Below, in pieces: positions 5,227 through 6,428 of a stretch of 6,428 nucleotides of DNA. Position 1 is the stretch's first letter; every line of letters begins with the position of its first letter. The notes under the pieces are model-generated. The model searched no databases. It saw only the letters and a program-made list of their open reading frames with translations, and was not told where the DNA came from. The DNA is from Pseudomonadota bacterium (lineage in GTDB: Bacteria; Myxococcota; Polyangia; Polyangiales; Polyangiaceae). Both the position numbers and the translations under genes were made by a program. The stretch is from contig JAEZYO010000865.1 of assembly GCA_023419055.1 (NCBI GenBank), forward strand, positions 1-6,428. The letters are read 5' to 3'.

Positions 5227-6029
5227 GCGACAAACATTGCCCGAGCGAGGCCGAGCTCCTGAGCTTCGTGGACTCGGATCTTTCCCCGGAGCGGCTCGCT
5301 CGAGTCGAGAAGCACCTCGAGGAGTGCAGCACCTGCGCGAAGCAGGAGCGGGCGCTCCGCAGGTTGATCGACGACATCAAGGCTCCCCCGACGCCTGCCC
5401 ACTTCGACGCTTCGCACCACGTGAGCGACGTCATGCGACGCCTGAACGAGCCTCCCCAAGAGCCGCAACGCTTGCGGCCGTGGATGGGGGCGCTGGCGGC
5501 AGCGGCGGCGGTTTTACTGGTGGTCGCGCTGAACCTCCGAGGCGAACCTTCCGCTCACTTTGCGGCTCGTGGAGGCGCTTTCGAGAGCTCGCTCGCGCGC
5601 GACGTGGGCGTCGAAATCTTCACCCGAGATCACACGCTGCGCGCGATCGAGGTCGACGACCGGGTGCATCCCGGAAGCACGCTCACCGCGGCGCTGCGAA
5701 ACCTCGGTCGGGACAACGCCTATCTCTTACTGTTCGCGGTCGACTCGCGGAAAGTCGTGCACTGGATCGCGCCGGAGTACACGACGGAGGGGACCGATCC
5801 GGAGGCGTCGCCGATCGAACCCTCCGACACGCCTCGATTCTTGCCGAGCGCGGTGCTGTTCGACGACCTCGCCCGGGGCAAACTCCGGGTGTTCGCCGTC
5901 ATCACGCGCCGGCCGACGCGCGTGTCCGAGATAGAAAAGCTCCCGCCCGCCGAGCTCGAGAAGGCCCCACTGACGAAGCGGTTTCCGAACGCCGAAGTTC
6001 GCGAGTTCGTGCTCGATGTCGAACCCTAG
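5223..6029 (+). CDS. Zinc-finger (HC2-type) transmembrane anti-sigma factor with DUF4384-like outer domain
   Basis: The 268-residue protein starts at GTG 5223, overlapping the sigma stop by 4 nt, with GGAGGAG just before. The N-terminus carries the zinc-binding anti-sigma signature H31-x3-C35-x2-C38 (HLEECSTC), with Cys6 as the probable fourth ligand; this domain should bind the sigma factor in the cytoplasm. One membrane helix lies at about 87-106 (WMGALAAAAAVLLVVALNL). The extracytoplasmic part (about 110-268) contains VEIFTRDHTLRAIEVDDRVHPGSTLTAALRNLGRDNAYLLLFAVDSRKVVHWIAPEY. This resembles the DUF4384 pattern of an 'easily read, YLLL..D..G.V' beta domain that is often found attached to caspase-family proteins. 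The next gene, a caspase-like protein, starts inside this one. The anti-sigma role is strongly supported by sequence and position; the DUF4384 likeness is by eye. Confidence 0.88.
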   Translation: MSDKHCPSEAELLSFVDSDLSPERLARVEKHLEECSTCAKQERALRRLIDDIKAPPTPAHFDASHHVSDVMRRLNEPPQEPQRLRPWMGALAAAAAVLLVVALNLRGEPSAHFAARGGAFESSLARDVGVEIFTRDHTLRAIEVDDRVHPGSTLTAALRNLGRDNAYLLLFAVDSRKVVHWIAPEYTTEGTDPEASPIEPSDTPRFLPSAVLFDDLARGKLRVFAVITRRPTRVSEIEKLPPAELEKAPLTKRFPNAEVREFVLDVEP

Positions 6030-6428
6030 CCTCACCCCTCGGCCCCCTGCCGGCATCTGGCTGCTCTTCGCGTCGTGCTTGCTCGCGCTCCTGTTCGACG
6101 CGCCGCCCTGCGCGGCGCAGGCCGAGGCCGCGGCCCAACCTTCGGCGCGCGAGCGGTTGAGCTTCGCGATCGTGATCGGCAACAACAAGAGCCTCGGACG
6201 CCGGCGACCCGAGCTGCACTACGCCGACGACGACGCGGCTCGCTATTTCGAAATCCTACAAACGATGGCGCCCGGGCGAGTCACGCTGCTCACCGAGCTC
6301 GACCGAGACAGCGCGCGCTTGTTTCCGGCCGCGCGCGCCCATGCATTGCCACCGACGCGGAAGAACCTGGCGTCGGTGGGCCGGAAGCTCGCGCAAGACG
6401 TGCGGGCCGCTCGAGCGCGGGGCCACGA
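6016..6428 (+). CDS. Exported caspase-family (peptidase C14-like) protein, N-terminal part (3' end outside window)
   Basis: The ATG at 6016 lies inside the anti-sigma gene (14-nt overlap, different frame), and the frame is open to the window end, giving 137 residues. Residues 12-35 form a Sec signal peptide (GIWLLFASCLLALLF...CAAQA), so the protein is exported. From residue 48 the start of a caspase fold is seen: LSFAIVIGNN (first beta strand), then ELHYADDDAARYFEIL. This matches the IGNN...L.YADDDA pattern common at the head of bacterial C14 caspase-like domains. The window ends at ARARGH, before the region where the catalytic His (usually in a YSGHG-like motif) and Cys would lie, so activity cannot be judged. 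A linker of about 20 residues (RDSARLFPAARAHALPPTRK) precedes a helix. Only a weak ribosome site is present; coupling to the upstream gene is likely. Confidence 0.82.
   Translation, partial: MSNPSLTPRPPAGIWLLFASCLLALLFDAPPCAAQAEAAAQPSARERLSFAIVIGNNKSLGRRRPELHYADDDAARYFEILQTMAPGRVTLLTELDRDSARLFPAARAHALPPTRKNLASVGRKLAQDVRAARARGH

Overview
The window is very GC-rich, with G or C in most third codon positions. Its gene set is a GH1 glycosidase, small secreted proteins and a lipoprotein, an ECF sigma/anti-sigma pair and a caspase-like (C14) protein. This suggests a delta-proteobacterial lineage, most likely a myxobacterium (Myxococcota, Polyangia-like). That assignment is inference from gene content and composition; no taxonomic marker gene is present.

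Layout. (1) 1-345, + strand: C-terminal part of a DMT/EamA-type transporter, cut by the window edge. (2) 346-707: non-coding. At its centre is a 233-bp element (408-640) with 18-bp terminal inverted repeats. It is flanked by TA duplications inside a reconstructed CTAG target, as expected for a non-autonomous IS630-type (Tc1/mariner-like) element. Its interior (474-629) can be folded almost completely into a junction of perfect short hairpins with GAA, GGAA or GTA loops. (3) 708-2057, + strand: complete GH1 beta-glucosidase, preceded by an AT-rich palindrome and no Shine-Dalgarno sequence. (4) 4373 (or further upstream) to 2063, - strand: three genes joined by stop/start overlaps. They encode a secreted protein, a paralogous lipoprotein, and an unusual fusion of a multi-pass inner-membrane domain, an internal signal-peptide-like segment and a beta-barrel-like domain. 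This operon converges on the glucosidase gene with only 5 bp between them. (5) 4633-6428, + strand: an ECF sigma factor, a zinc-finger (HC2-type) membrane anti-sigma factor with a DUF4384-like extracytoplasmic domain, and the N-terminal part of an exported caspase-family protein. Both gene junctions overlap (4 nt and 14 nt).

How the genes may work together. The sigma/anti-sigma/caspase set looks like one transcriptional unit. The anti-sigma factor should hold the sigma factor at the inner membrane. Its outer domain and the exported caspase-like protein would share the periplasm, so the protease may act in signal perception or downstream of it; this is inference. The minus-strand operon appears to build cell-envelope proteins of unknown role and is divergent from the sigma gene.

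The two strongest leads are the hairpin-packed mobile element upstream of the glucosidase gene and the sigma/anti-sigma/caspase cassette. The inner-membrane/beta-barrel fusion comes next.
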